Under the pieces are notes generated by a model. The model ran no database searches and was not told the origin of the DNA. It saw nothing but the letters and a program-made list of their open reading frames with translations. Made by a program: the position numbers and the translations under genes. A stretch of DNA of 10,079 nucleotides from Candidatus Nealsoniibacteriota bacterium (lineage in GTDB: Bacteria > Patescibacteriota > Minisyncoccia > Minisyncoccales > RBG-13-42-11), in NCBI GenBank assembly GCA_003556525.1, contig PWRH01000104.1, positions 1 through 10,079 of the forward strand, written 5' to 3'. Below, in pieces: positions 1 through 5,922 of the stretch; within the stretch, counting starts at the first letter, position 1; every line of letters starts with the position of its first letter.

Positions 1-383
1 AATAAAAAACCGCTATTCATTTCAATTAACTTTTCCAAATCCAGTCCGTCAGCCGCACCATAAGCAAAAGTTGAAAAAAAATAACGGTCGGAAATAACTA
101 TTTTGTTTTTTTCCAAAGAAGGAATTATTAAATTTTGTTGATGTTCTCTTCTGTCTTCAACAAACAGTTGCTGTAGTTCTTCCGGGCTAATTTTTATTTT
201 TTCATCCAAGACTTCTCTTATTTTTTTTCCTGCCGCTGAATTTAATGTCGGTTCTTTGGTTGAAATAACACTGTGTCCCTGATTAATAAAAAAATCCTTC
301 AATAATCTTACCTGGGTCGACTGGCCCGAACCGTCCAACCCTTCAAAAACTATAAATTTCCCTTTGTAATGATTTTTATTCAT
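1..383 (-). CDS. tmk: thymidylate kinase, 5' part (runs off window)
   Basis: Thymidylate kinase phosphorylates dTMP to dTDP with ATP in the cytoplasm, on the route to dTTP. The first 127 codons are present; the 3' part lies beyond the left edge. The translation starts MNKNHYKGKFIVFEGLDG and shows a P-loop at residues 15-23 (GLDGSGQST), an FVEDRREHQQN segment that fits the family's dTMP-binding helix, and the family DRY motif at 99-101, followed by FFSTFAYGAADG. The Walker A lysine is replaced by glutamine (Q21), which is odd for a kinase. The ATG directly follows the TAA of the upstream MazG-type gene with no gap, so the two are co-transcribed and probably translationally coupled. A GGAG lies about 11 nt before the ATG, the only plausible Shine-Dalgarno in the window. 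Family assignment is firm; activity depends on the effect of the Lys-to-Gln change. Confidence 0.93.
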   Translation of the reverse strand, partial: MNKNHYKGKFIVFEGLDGSGQSTQVRLLKDFFINQGHSVISTKEPTLNSAAGKKIREVLDEKIKISPEELQQLFVEDRREHQQNLIIPSLEKNKIVISDRYFFSTFAYGAADGLDLEKLIEMNSGFL

Positions 384-713
384 TTATCTGTTGTCTCCAC
401 TACCGTGAAGTTTTCCTTTCTGCTCGCGAAAAGACAGTTTTTCAATGTTTAAACAAGCTATGTCGTCCAAAGAAATATCCAATTCGGTTGCAAGCTGGGA
501 AAGATACCACAAAACATCACCCATTTCTTTGCTAATTTCTTTTTTTGCTTCTTTGTCAATTACCTTATCTTTGTCTCTCAAAACTTTTTTTATTTTTTCC
601 GCCACTTCACCAGCCTCGCCGACAAGCCCTAGCGTAGGATAAATAAAATTATTGCCCTTATCCCAATAAAAAGCTGTTTTTCTTGATAATTTTTGATACT
701 CTTCAAAGGTCAT
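384..713 (-). CDS. MazG-type nucleotide pyrophosphohydrolase
   Basis: Small all-alpha NTP pyrophosphohydrolase (109 aa), expected to cleave a (d)NTP to the NMP and pyrophosphate using Mg2+. The metal-binding pattern is visible: GLVGEAGEVAEKIKK supplies ExxE at E33/E36, and KEMGDVLWYLSQL supplies ExxD at E63/D66. The length fits a single MazG domain, about half of the two-domain E. coli MazG. Substrate cannot be read from the sequence; house-cleaning or dCTP/dUTP hydrolysis are both possible. It abuts tmk and lies near dCMP deaminase, so a role in deoxynucleotide pool control is a reasonable inference. The ATG at 711-713 is supported by an extended -10 promoter that ends six bases upstream, predicting a leaderless transcript. 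Confidence 0.9.
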   Translation of the reverse strand: MTFEEYQKLSRKTAFYWDKGNNFIYPTLGLVGEAGEVAEKIKKVLRDKDKVIDKEAKKEISKEMGDVLWYLSQLATELDISLDDIACLNIEKLSFREQKGKLHGSGDNR

Positions 714-719
714 TAAAAA

Positions 720-728
720 ATTATATCA
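720..728 (-). promoter_or_regulatory. extended -10 promoter of the MazG-type gene and tmk
   Basis: On the minus strand the sequence TGATATAAT (728 to 720) matches the extended -10 consensus TGnTATAAT. No good -35 hexamer lies 16-18 bp upstream, which is usual for extended -10 promoters. The expected start point is about 713-714, at the ATG itself, so the mRNA would be leaderless. AT-rich sequence makes chance TATAAT common, but the TG extension and exact placement favour a real site. Confidence 0.55.
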
Positions 729-782
729 CAAACATTAAAAAACAAAAAATTTTTTGAAACTAACCTTGGCAAGACATAAAAA

Positions 783-820
783 TAGTGTCAAACCATTGCG
801 ACCGCTTTTATTTGACACTA
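783..820. repeat. inverted repeat at the 3' end of the PaaX/Cas2-like gene
   Basis: Perfect 10-bp arms TAGTGTCAAA (783-792) and TTTGACACTA (811-820) flank an 18-nt centre. The right arm includes the gene's TAG stop codon. On the minus strand the stretch GCAATGGTTTGACACTA differs from a half-site of the upstream palindrome (GCAATGGTTGTACACTA) at only two of 17 positions, so the two flanking elements are related. It could be a second operator, a transcription-end hairpin (it has no T-tract of the usual kind) or an element end. Confidence 0.75.
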
Positions 821-1408
821 AGTTAATTCAAAAAAATCTCTTAATTTTTTGTCATCTCCAATACTTTCGGCAACAATCAACCTTACATTTTCTTCGGAAA
901 GACCGAAAAAATCTCTTAATAGCTCAATTTCCGCTTCACAATCAAAAGGACAAACCCAAACACTTTTTTGTAACTGATGAAATAGCAATTCTTTCAGTTT
1001 TCCCCGAAAAGCTTCCCTATGAGTCTTTTTAAGTTCTGAAATATCAAAAATCACTACCCTCCATTTTTCATCCCATTTTTTGGGAATTTTTACTTTTAAA
1101 TTATTAATTTGAAACATTCCTGCCTTTTGCCTCCCTTTTTCAGTTAAGCTGATATAAATTTGGCGATTCTTTTCTTCTATTTTTATCAATCCTTGCTTTT
1201 TTAGGTTGTAAAAATTATCTTTTAATTTTTTCTCTGGGTGTTTAGCAGATTCTTTAAACCCAAGAGCGTTTCGCCAAAAATTTAACCATAAATAAGGGGA
1301 TCCCAAAGCAACAACCACTCCGCCGGTAACCAAAAGAGAATAAAGGGCATCTTCCACAATTTTCAACTTGGGCTTTTTAAAGTAATATTTATATTTCTTT
1401 ATCCCCAT
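818..1408 (-). CDS. PaaX/Cas2-like winged-helix protein
   Basis: A 196-aa protein. Residues 22-46 form a hydrophobic segment (LYSLLVTGGVVVALGS), possibly membrane-associated. Residues 55-100 look like a winged helix (NLKKQGLIKIEEKNRQIYIS). Residues 113-196 resemble the Cas2-like ferredoxin fold found in PaaX regulators and Cas2: KWRVVIFDIS places an aspartate (D122) at the end of the first strand, as in Cas2, followed by R-rich helix and the QKSVWVCPFD strand. No CRISPR array, cas1 or effector gene is in the window, so an adaptation role is unlikely; a DNA-binding regulator is the better guess. A 40-bp palindrome lies 12 bp upstream of the ATG and a related repeat covers the stop codon, fitting autoregulation or a small element. 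It sits alone between a kinase gene and the MazG-type gene. Family is fairly sure, function unknown. Confidence 0.75.
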   Translation of the reverse strand: MGIKKYKYYFKKPKLKIVEDALYSLLVTGGVVVALGSPYLWLNFWRNALGFKESAKHPEKKLKDNFYNLKKQGLIKIEEKNRQIYISLTEKGRQKAGMFQINNLKVKIPKKWDEKWRVVIFDISELKKTHREAFRGKLKELLFHQLQKSVWVCPFDCEAEIELLRDFFGLSEENVRLIVAESIGDDKKLRDFFELT

Positions 1409-1420
1409 AACTTTTTATTT

Positions 1421-1460
1421 TTAGTGTACAACCGTTGCTATAGCAATGGTTGTACACTAA
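1421..1460. promoter_or_regulatory. 40-bp near-perfect palindrome, probable operator
   Basis: Two 20-bp arms meet with no spacer and match at 19 of 20 positions. On the plus strand the left arm begins TTAGTGTACAACC and the right arm ends GGTTGTACACTAA. It ends 12 bp before the ATG of the PaaX/Cas2-like gene. On the minus strand a weak promoter can be placed over it: TTGCTA, a 17-bp spacer inside the palindrome, then TAAAAA. Binding of a dimeric winged-helix protein here would block that promoter, so autorepression is a natural hypothesis. As DNA it could also extrude as a cruciform. Confidence 0.7.
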
Positions 1461-1475
1461 TAATTTTAACTATTA

Positions 1476-1540
1476 CTATTGTAAGCTTGTTTTGTAAGCT
1501 TATTTTATAAGCTTATTTTTTAAGCTTGTTTTGTAAGCTT
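1476..1540. repeat. five tandem 13-bp repeats each ending in AAGCTT
   Basis: AAGCTT occurs at 1483, 1496, 1509, 1522 and 1535, exactly 13 bp apart. The units read CTATTGTAAGCTT, GTTTTGTAAGCTT, ATTTTATAAGCTT, ATTTTTTAAGCTT and GTTTTGTAAGCTT; the second and fifth are identical. No reading frame or RNA gene explains the regularity. The array begins 15 bp from the palindrome on the upstream side of the PaaX/Cas2-like gene. Confidence 0.9.
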
Positions 1541-1543
1541 ATT

Positions 1544-1650
1544 CTCTTTTAGGTGTTTATCTTTTAAATATCCTCTCTTTAGATATTCCTCTCTTTGGGT
1601 GTTCTTTTTTAAGACATCCCCTTTTTGGGCGTTATCTTTTTTGGCTATAT
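1544..1650. repeat. degenerate ~16-bp tandem repeats
   Basis: About seven imperfect units of 12-17 bp follow one another, for example CTCTCTTTAGATATTC (1573-1588), CTCTCTTTGGGTGTTC (1589-1604) and CCTTTTTGGGCGTTAT (1620-1635). The shared pattern is a pyrimidine run, then GG or AG, then GTGTT or ATATT. The last unit runs over the stop codon of the upstream kinase gene. Together with the 13-bp array this fills almost the whole 236-bp gap; I see no gene in it. Confidence 0.6.
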
Positions 1651-2202
1651 TATTTTATCAATTATTTTTTTAATGTTTTGATAAAAATATCTTTTTGATC
1701 CGTTGTTTTCAATTTTAAAATCAGCTTGCTTAGCGATTTTTTTTATAAAAATTTCGCTTTTTGCCTTTTCCATTTCAAGAAATTTTTTATAAGAAGAATT
1801 ATCGTCTTTTTTTTCTCCCCTTTTTTTTACTCTTTGCCATCTTGTTTTGGAATCAACTTCAATGTGAATAATTTTTCCTCCCATTTTTTTAATCATCTCA
1901 AGCTCCTCAAAATCTCTTATACCGTTTAAAACAACAATGCCTTTTTTAATACTTTCAATTTTTCTTTTAATTGCAATCCCTAAAATATTATTGCCAAACC
2001 TTTCTCTTAAACAAGAAGCCAGCCATTGCTGGTCCGCTTTTTTAATATCACTAAAAAAAATCCCCAAAACCTCACTTAAGGTTTGGGAAAATCGGAAAGA
2101 AAAAACATTTTTATAATTCTTTAGAAGATAATCGGAAAAGGTGTCTTTACCTGAGCCTGTTTGGCCAACCAGTCCGATTATAAGAACTTTATTTTTCGCC
2201 AT
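1645..2202 (-). CDS. P-loop kinase of the nucleotide/dephospho-CoA kinase type
   Basis: A 185-aa P-loop protein. The Walker A motif is GQTGSGKDT at residues 13-21 in MAKNKVLIIGLVGQTGSGKDT. NGIRDFEELEMIKK (93-106) follows a hydrophobic strand, and HIEVDSKTRWQRVKKRGE (113-130) looks like the arginine-rich lid that closes over ATP in NMP kinases. The order resembles the archaeal UPF0200 / dephospho-CoA kinase-like family and AAA-type NMP kinases. The phosphate acceptor cannot be told from the sequence. It follows the dCMP deaminase gene by 12 nt, so it is probably in the same operon, which leans the inference toward a (deoxy)nucleotide substrate, but dephospho-CoA kinase remains possible. The stop codon lies in the first unit of a degenerate repeat tract. 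No Shine-Dalgarno is seen. Confidence 0.75.
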   Translation of the reverse strand: MAKNKVLIIGLVGQTGSGKDTFSDYLLKNYKNVFSFRFSQTLSEVLGIFFSDIKKADQQWLASCLRERFGNNILGIAIKRKIESIKKGIVVLNGIRDFEELEMIKKMGGKIIHIEVDSKTRWQRVKKRGEKKDDNSSYKKFLEMEKAKSEIFIKKIAKQADFKIENNGSKRYFYQNIKKIIDKII

Positions 2203-2214
2203 TTCTAAAATTTT

Positions 2215-2688
2215 CTATTCTAAAAAATTAATTTTCAAAGAAGGCCTTTTTAAAATATCAATTTTTATTCCGGCCTGATTAAAAAGCTCTAAGAATGATT
2301 TGTCCGAATACTCTCTTAAGCTGACGAATCTTTCAATTTTAGCATTAACCAACATTTTGGCGCATAAAATACAAGGAGTATGAGTGCAATAAACAGTTGC
2401 TTTTTCCAAAGAAATACCGTGCAGAGAAGCTTGAATAATTACATTTTGCTCGGCATGAATAGCTCGGCATATTTCATGCCTTTCACCCGAAGGTATATTG
2501 TTTTGATTTCTCAAACAACCAAGCTCCAAACAGTCCTTTAGTCCGGAAGCTGCTCCGTTATATCCGGTTGTTAAAATATGCTTTTTTTTAACTGCTACGG
2601 CTCCAACATGGTGTCTTTGGCAAGTTGAGCGCTCTGCAACAACCAAGGCAATTTTAAGAAAATATTCGTCTAAAGAAAGCCTTTTCAT
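2215..2688 (-). CDS. comEB: dCMP deaminase
   Basis: A 157-aa zinc-dependent deaminase that converts dCMP to dUMP, the precursor for dTMP synthesis. Zinc ligands and the proton-shuttling glutamate are visible: HAEQN at 78-82 (H78, E80) and PCILC at 105-109 (C106, C109). The YNGAASGLKDCLELGC segment (43-58) and the GERHEICRAIHAEQN run are typical of the ComEB/dCMP deaminase family rather than of cytidine or guanine deaminases. Start and length agree with the family. The gene sits 12 nt after rplK and 12 nt before the P-loop kinase, so it is likely expressed with the secE-nusG-rplK unit. With tmk and the MazG-type gene nearby, this gives a local pyrimidine deoxynucleotide set. No Shine-Dalgarno precedes the ATG. 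Confidence 0.92.
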   Translation of the reverse strand: MKRLSLDEYFLKIALVVAERSTCQRHHVGAVAVKKKHILTTGYNGAASGLKDCLELGCLRNQNNIPSGERHEICRAIHAEQNVIIQASLHGISLEKATVYCTHTPCILCAKMLVNAKIERFVSLREYSDKSFLELFNQAGIKIDILKRPSLKINFLE

Positions 2689-2700
2689 AAATAACTTAAA

Positions 2701-3123
2701 TTACTCAACCTCAATACCCATATTTTTAGCGGTTCCCTTAACTATTTTCATTGCAGCTTCAATATCGTCGGCATTCAAGTCCGGAAATTTTTTTTCAGCC
2801 ACTTCTTTTAATTGAGCATTGGTTATTTTAGCCACCTTTTTTTTATTGGGAGAGCCTGATCCTTTTTCTATGCCGGCTATTTTTTTCAAAAGATCGGAAA
2901 CAGGAGGTTGTTTCAAATTAAAATCATAGGTTCTGTCTTCAAAAACCTTAATTTCAACAGGAATTTTAAATCCTTGATTGTCTTTTGTGGCATCATTAAA
3001 CTTTTGGCAAAACTCAGCTATATTCAACCCATGCTGCGCCAGAACCGGTCCTACCGGAGGAGCCGGAGTAGCTTGACCGGCAGGTATTTGTAATTTAACT
3101 ATTGCTTTAATTTTTTTAGCCAT
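2701..3123 (-). CDS. rplK: 50S ribosomal protein L11
   Basis: L11 (140 aa) binds 23S rRNA in the GTPase-associated centre of the ribosome. The N-terminal domain carries the family signature PAGQATPAPPVGPVLAQHGLN with the flexible proline-rich hinge, followed by NIAEFCQKFNDAT. The C-terminal rRNA-binding domain ends KKVAKITNAQLKEVAEKKF and KNMGIEVE. The length is normal. It follows nusG by 16 nt, the usual secE-nusG-rplK order. In most bacteria rplA (L1) comes next; here dCMP deaminase follows instead, so the standard rplKAJL cluster is broken after the first gene. There is no Shine-Dalgarno before the ATG. Confidence 0.98.
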   Translation of the reverse strand: MAKKIKAIVKLQIPAGQATPAPPVGPVLAQHGLNIAEFCQKFNDATKDNQGFKIPVEIKVFEDRTYDFNLKQPPVSDLLKKIAGIEKGSGSPNKKKVAKITNAQLKEVAEKKFPDLNADDIEAAMKIVKGTAKNMGIEVE

Positions 3124-3139
3124 AATAATATATTAAACA

Positions 3140-3685
3140 TTAAACTTTTTTTATTTGAAGAGAGTCCAGCTCAACGGGTGTATCTCGGCCAAACATATTA
3201 ACCAAAACTTTAATTTTCCCTCTTTCCTGGTCAATTTCCGAAACCTTACCGTCAAAATCTTTAAAAGGTCCGTCAGTAATTTTAACCAACTCCCCTATCT
3301 TAACCGCTATTTTATATTGGGGCTCGTCATCAGCCATTCTTTTCTTTAAGTTATCAATTTCCTCTTTTGAAACCGGAACCGGAGTTGTGCCTGCACCGAC
3401 AAAACCGGTAACATTCGGGGTATTTCTAACAACATACCAAGAATCATCGGTAACAATCATCTCAACCAAGATATATCCTGGATAAATTTTTTCTTCAACA
3501 GACTTTCTTTTTCCATTTTTAATTTTTATCTTTTTTTCCTTGGGAACAATAACATTAAAAATTTTATCCTCCATACCCAAAGACTCAACTCTTTGCTTTA
3601 GGGCCTTGGATACGGCATCTTCATAACCGGAATAAGTGTGAAGCACATACCAATTTCTTTCTTTATTAGTCTGTTGTTTGGACAT
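3140..3685 (-). CDS. nusG: transcription termination/antitermination factor NusG
   Basis: NusG (181 aa) binds RNA polymerase through its N-terminal NGN domain and couples it to Rho or the ribosome through the C-terminal KOW domain. The NGN domain is visible from NWYVLHTYSGYEDAVSKAL (12-30) through YPGYILVEM and VVRNTPNVTGFVG. The KOW domain occupies roughly residues 125-181, with GELVKITDGPFKDFDGKV and the family NMFGRDTPVELD motif. No extra insert domain is present. It lies 4 nt after secE and 16 nt before rplK, the conserved order. A GAGG is present but about 16 nt from the ATG, too far for normal Shine-Dalgarno use. Confidence 0.98.
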   Translation of the reverse strand: MSKQQTNKERNWYVLHTYSGYEDAVSKALKQRVESLGMEDKIFNVIVPKEKKIKIKNGKRKSVEEKIYPGYILVEMIVTDDSWYVVRNTPNVTGFVGAGTTPVPVSKEEIDNLKKRMADDEPQYKIAVKIGELVKITDGPFKDFDGKVSEIDQERGKIKVLVNMFGRDTPVELDSLQIKKV

Positions 3686-3689
3686 AAAT

Positions 3690-3878
3690 TTATAAAATAA
3701 TCCTCTCTATAATGATATTTTTAAATAAAATATCAAGACCGCCCAAATAAGCAGCCACAACAATTGAAATACCAACAACAATCAAAGTATATTTTATTAT
3801 TTCCTTTCTGGTAGGCCAATTTACTTTTTTCATTTCAATTTGGACCTCTTTTAAGAAGTTAATAGCTTTATCCAACAT
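3690..3878 (-). CDS. secE: preprotein translocase subunit SecE
   Basis: SecE (62 aa) is the small membrane clamp of the SecYEG protein-export channel. It is the short single-helix form: an amphipathic N-terminal part with the signature EMKKVNWPTRKEIIKYT (15-31), then one membrane segment (LIVVGISIVVAAYLGGLDIL). The signature plus the position directly before nusG make the assignment sure. A consensus-like promoter is placed so that transcription starts about two bases before the ATG, predicting a nearly leaderless mRNA for the secE-nusG-rplK unit. It follows gyrB by 63 nt. Confidence 0.96.
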   Translation of the reverse strand: MLDKAINFLKEVQIEMKKVNWPTRKEIIKYTLIVVGISIVVAAYLGGLDILFKNIIIERIIL

Positions 3879-3886
3879 AATTTAAA

Positions 3887-3915
3887 ATATTAACTGAAAA
3901 ATGACTAAAGGTCAA
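3887..3915 (-). promoter_or_regulatory. sigma70-type promoter of secE-nusG-rplK
   Basis: On the minus strand TTGACC (3915-3910) and TAATAT (3892-3887) are separated by exactly 17 bp. The expected start point, 3879-3881, lies only one to three bases before the secE ATG at 3878. Five of six -35 positions match the consensus. It would allow this unit to be transcribed separately from gyrB. Confidence 0.65.
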
Positions 3916-3941
3916 CCCTAAGATTTTTTAACATGACAAAA

Positions 3942-5918
3942 TTATATATCAAGATTTTTAACTTTTTTGGCGTGTGTTTCAATGAATTTTTTACGCGGTA
4001 AAACTTCATCTCCCATTAAAATATCAAAAATCCTGTCCGCTTCTTTGGCATTTTCAATATTTACTTTTAAAAGCACTCTTCTTTCCGGATCCATTGTTGT
4101 TTCCCATAACTGCGAAGGGTTCATTTCACCCAAACCTTTGTATCTTTGAATTGAAAAACCAACAATTTTTTTGTCTTCTTCTTTACTGTCCGACCCTTTT
4201 ATTTTTTTTAAAATTTTCTCTTTACCCTCGTCCGTATAAGCGTATTCTATTTTTTTACCGACTTGAATTCTATAGAGCGGAGGTTGGGCAATATAGAGAT
4301 AGCCTTCTTCAATAATCGGTTTAAAATAACGGTAAAAGAGAGTTAAAATCAAGGTTCTGATATGAGATCCGTCAACATCCGCATCCTGCATTAATATTAT
4401 TCTGTGATACCTTATTTTTTCAATCTTAAAATCTTCTGCAATAGCCGTGCCCAGGGCAATTATCAATGATTTTATTTCTTTCGAGGCTAAAATTTTATCC
4501 AAACGCGCTTTTTCAACATTTAAAATTTTTCCTCTTAAAGGAAGAATTGCCTGAAATCTTCTGTCTCTTGCCTGTTTTGCAGAACCACCTGCCGAGTCTC
4601 CCTCAACAATATAAAGCTCTGATTCCTCCGGTTTTCTGGTAGAACAGTCAGCCAATTTACCGGGCAAGGCCAGTCCGTCCAAAACACCTTTTCTTAAAAC
4701 AGTTTCTCTGGCAGCTTTAGCTGCTTTTCTCGCTCTCGAAGAAGTAATACATTTTTCAATAATAAGTTTGGCGTCTTGAGGATTTCTTTCCAAAAAATCA
4801 GCCAAGGTTTCAAAAACAACCCCCTCAACCGCTGTTTTTGCTTCAGGGTTGCCAAGCTTTGCTTTTGTTTGACCTTCAAATTGAGGCTCTTTAAGTTTTA
4901 CTGAAACTACACTGGTAAGACCCTCTCTGATATCTTCTCCTGTTAAGTTGTCATCATTATTTTTCAAAAAATTATTCTTTTTGGCATAATCGTTAAAAGT
5001 TCTTGTTAGGGCTGTTCTAAAACCAGTTAAATGAGAACCTCCTCCACTGGTATTAATGTTATTGGCAAAACTTTCTTCAAAAGACTCAAACTCCTCGGTA
5101 TATTGAAAGGAAACCTCAACTAAAACATCGTTTTTTTCACCTAAAGCATGGTAAGTGTTTTGATGAAGTTTTTTAACTCCCCTGGTTAAGTGCTTGACAT
5201 AGGCGGAAAGACCTCCCTCAAAGTAAAAAATATAAGAGTTTTCCAAATTTTCTTTTTTTCCGTCGCGACCATCAACAACCTTAATTCTAACTTGTCTGGT
5301 TAGGTAGGCCTGCTGGCGAAGATGATTCAAAATCTTTTTTAAATCAAAATTAATCTCCTTAAATATTTCCGGGTCAGGTTCAAAATAAACCGAAGTTCCG
5401 GTTTGGCGGCACTTGCCTCCTTTCTGAACTTTGGTTTTAGGCTTTCCTTTGGCATATTCCTGAGAATAAATAAAATTATCACGACAAATTTCAGCCTTCA
5501 TCCATTTTGAGAGAGCACAAACAACCGAAACTCCCACACCATGAAGGCCTCCGGAAACTTTGTAGGCGTCGCCTCCGAATTTTCCACCGGCATGCAAAGT
5601 GGTCATTACTGTTTCTAGGGCGGAAACTTTTGTTTGAGGATGTTTGTCAACCGGAATCCCCCTGCCATCGTCGGAAACTTTAACCCTATTGTTGGGTAAA
5701 AGGATAACTTCAATATTTTTAGCATAACCGGCCATTGCCTCATCTAAGGCATTGTCTGTTGTTTCGTAAATTAAGTGATGCAAACCGTCAACCCCGGTTG
5801 AACCTATATACATTCCCGGTCTTTTTCTAACCGGCTCAAGACCTTTTAAGACATAAATATCTTTAGCCCCGTATTCAGTTTGCTTTTTTTCTTTTTGAGA
5901 AGTTTTTTTAGTAGCCAT
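3942..5918 (-). CDS. gyrB: DNA gyrase subunit B
   Basis: The ATPase subunit of DNA gyrase (658 aa), which with GyrA introduces negative supercoils. The GHKL ATPase domain has YETTDNALDEAMAGY (51-65, catalytic E52 and Mg-binding N56), SDDGRGIPV (82-90) and GGLHGVGVSVV (123-133); the transducer domain carries the QTK loop (350-352). The TOPRIM domain has EGDSAGGSA (439-447) and DADVDGSH (512-519), and QRYKGLGEMNPSQLW (591-605) lies near the C-terminus. The length shows that the large insert of E. coli GyrB is absent. ParE is less likely given the overall motif pattern, but gyrA is not in the window to confirm it. It starts 4 nt after pheT ends, so it belongs to the pheS-pheT-gyrB unit. No Shine-Dalgarno is seen. 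Confidence 0.95.
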   Translation of the reverse strand: MATKKTSQKEKKQTEYGAKDIYVLKGLEPVRKRPGMYIGSTGVDGLHHLIYETTDNALDEAMAGYAKNIEVILLPNNRVKVSDDGRGIPVDKHPQTKVSALETVMTTLHAGGKFGGDAYKVSGGLHGVGVSVVCALSKWMKAEICRDNFIYSQEYAKGKPKTKVQKGGKCRQTGTSVYFEPDPEIFKEINFDLKKILNHLRQQAYLTRQVRIKVVDGRDGKKENLENSYIFYFEGGLSAYVKHLTRGVKKLHQNTYHALGEKNDVLVEVSFQYTEEFESFEESFANNINTSGGGSHLTGFRTALTRTFNDYAKKNNFLKNNDDNLTGEDIREGLTSVVSVKLKEPQFEGQTKAKLGNPEAKTAVEGVVFETLADFLERNPQDAKLIIEKCITSSRARKAAKAARETVLRKGVLDGLALPGKLADCSTRKPEESELYIVEGDSAGGSAKQARDRRFQAILPLRGKILNVEKARLDKILASKEIKSLIIALGTAIAEDFKIEKIRYHRIILMQDADVDGSHIRTLILTLFYRYFKPIIEEGYLYIAQPPLYRIQVGKKIEYAYTDEGKEKILKKIKGSDSKEEDKKIVGFSIQRYKGLGEMNPSQLWETTMDPERRVLLKVNIENAKEADRIFDILMGDEVLPRKKFIETHAKKVKNLDI

Positions 5919-5922
5919 ATGT

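Noticed and set aside
818..1408. CRISPR adaptation locus, because the protein has a Cas2-like domain
   Set aside because: There is no repeat-spacer array, cas1 or effector gene in the window, and the winged-helix N-terminus fits the PaaX-type arrangement. The tandem repeats nearby have 13- or 16-bp periods without spacers.
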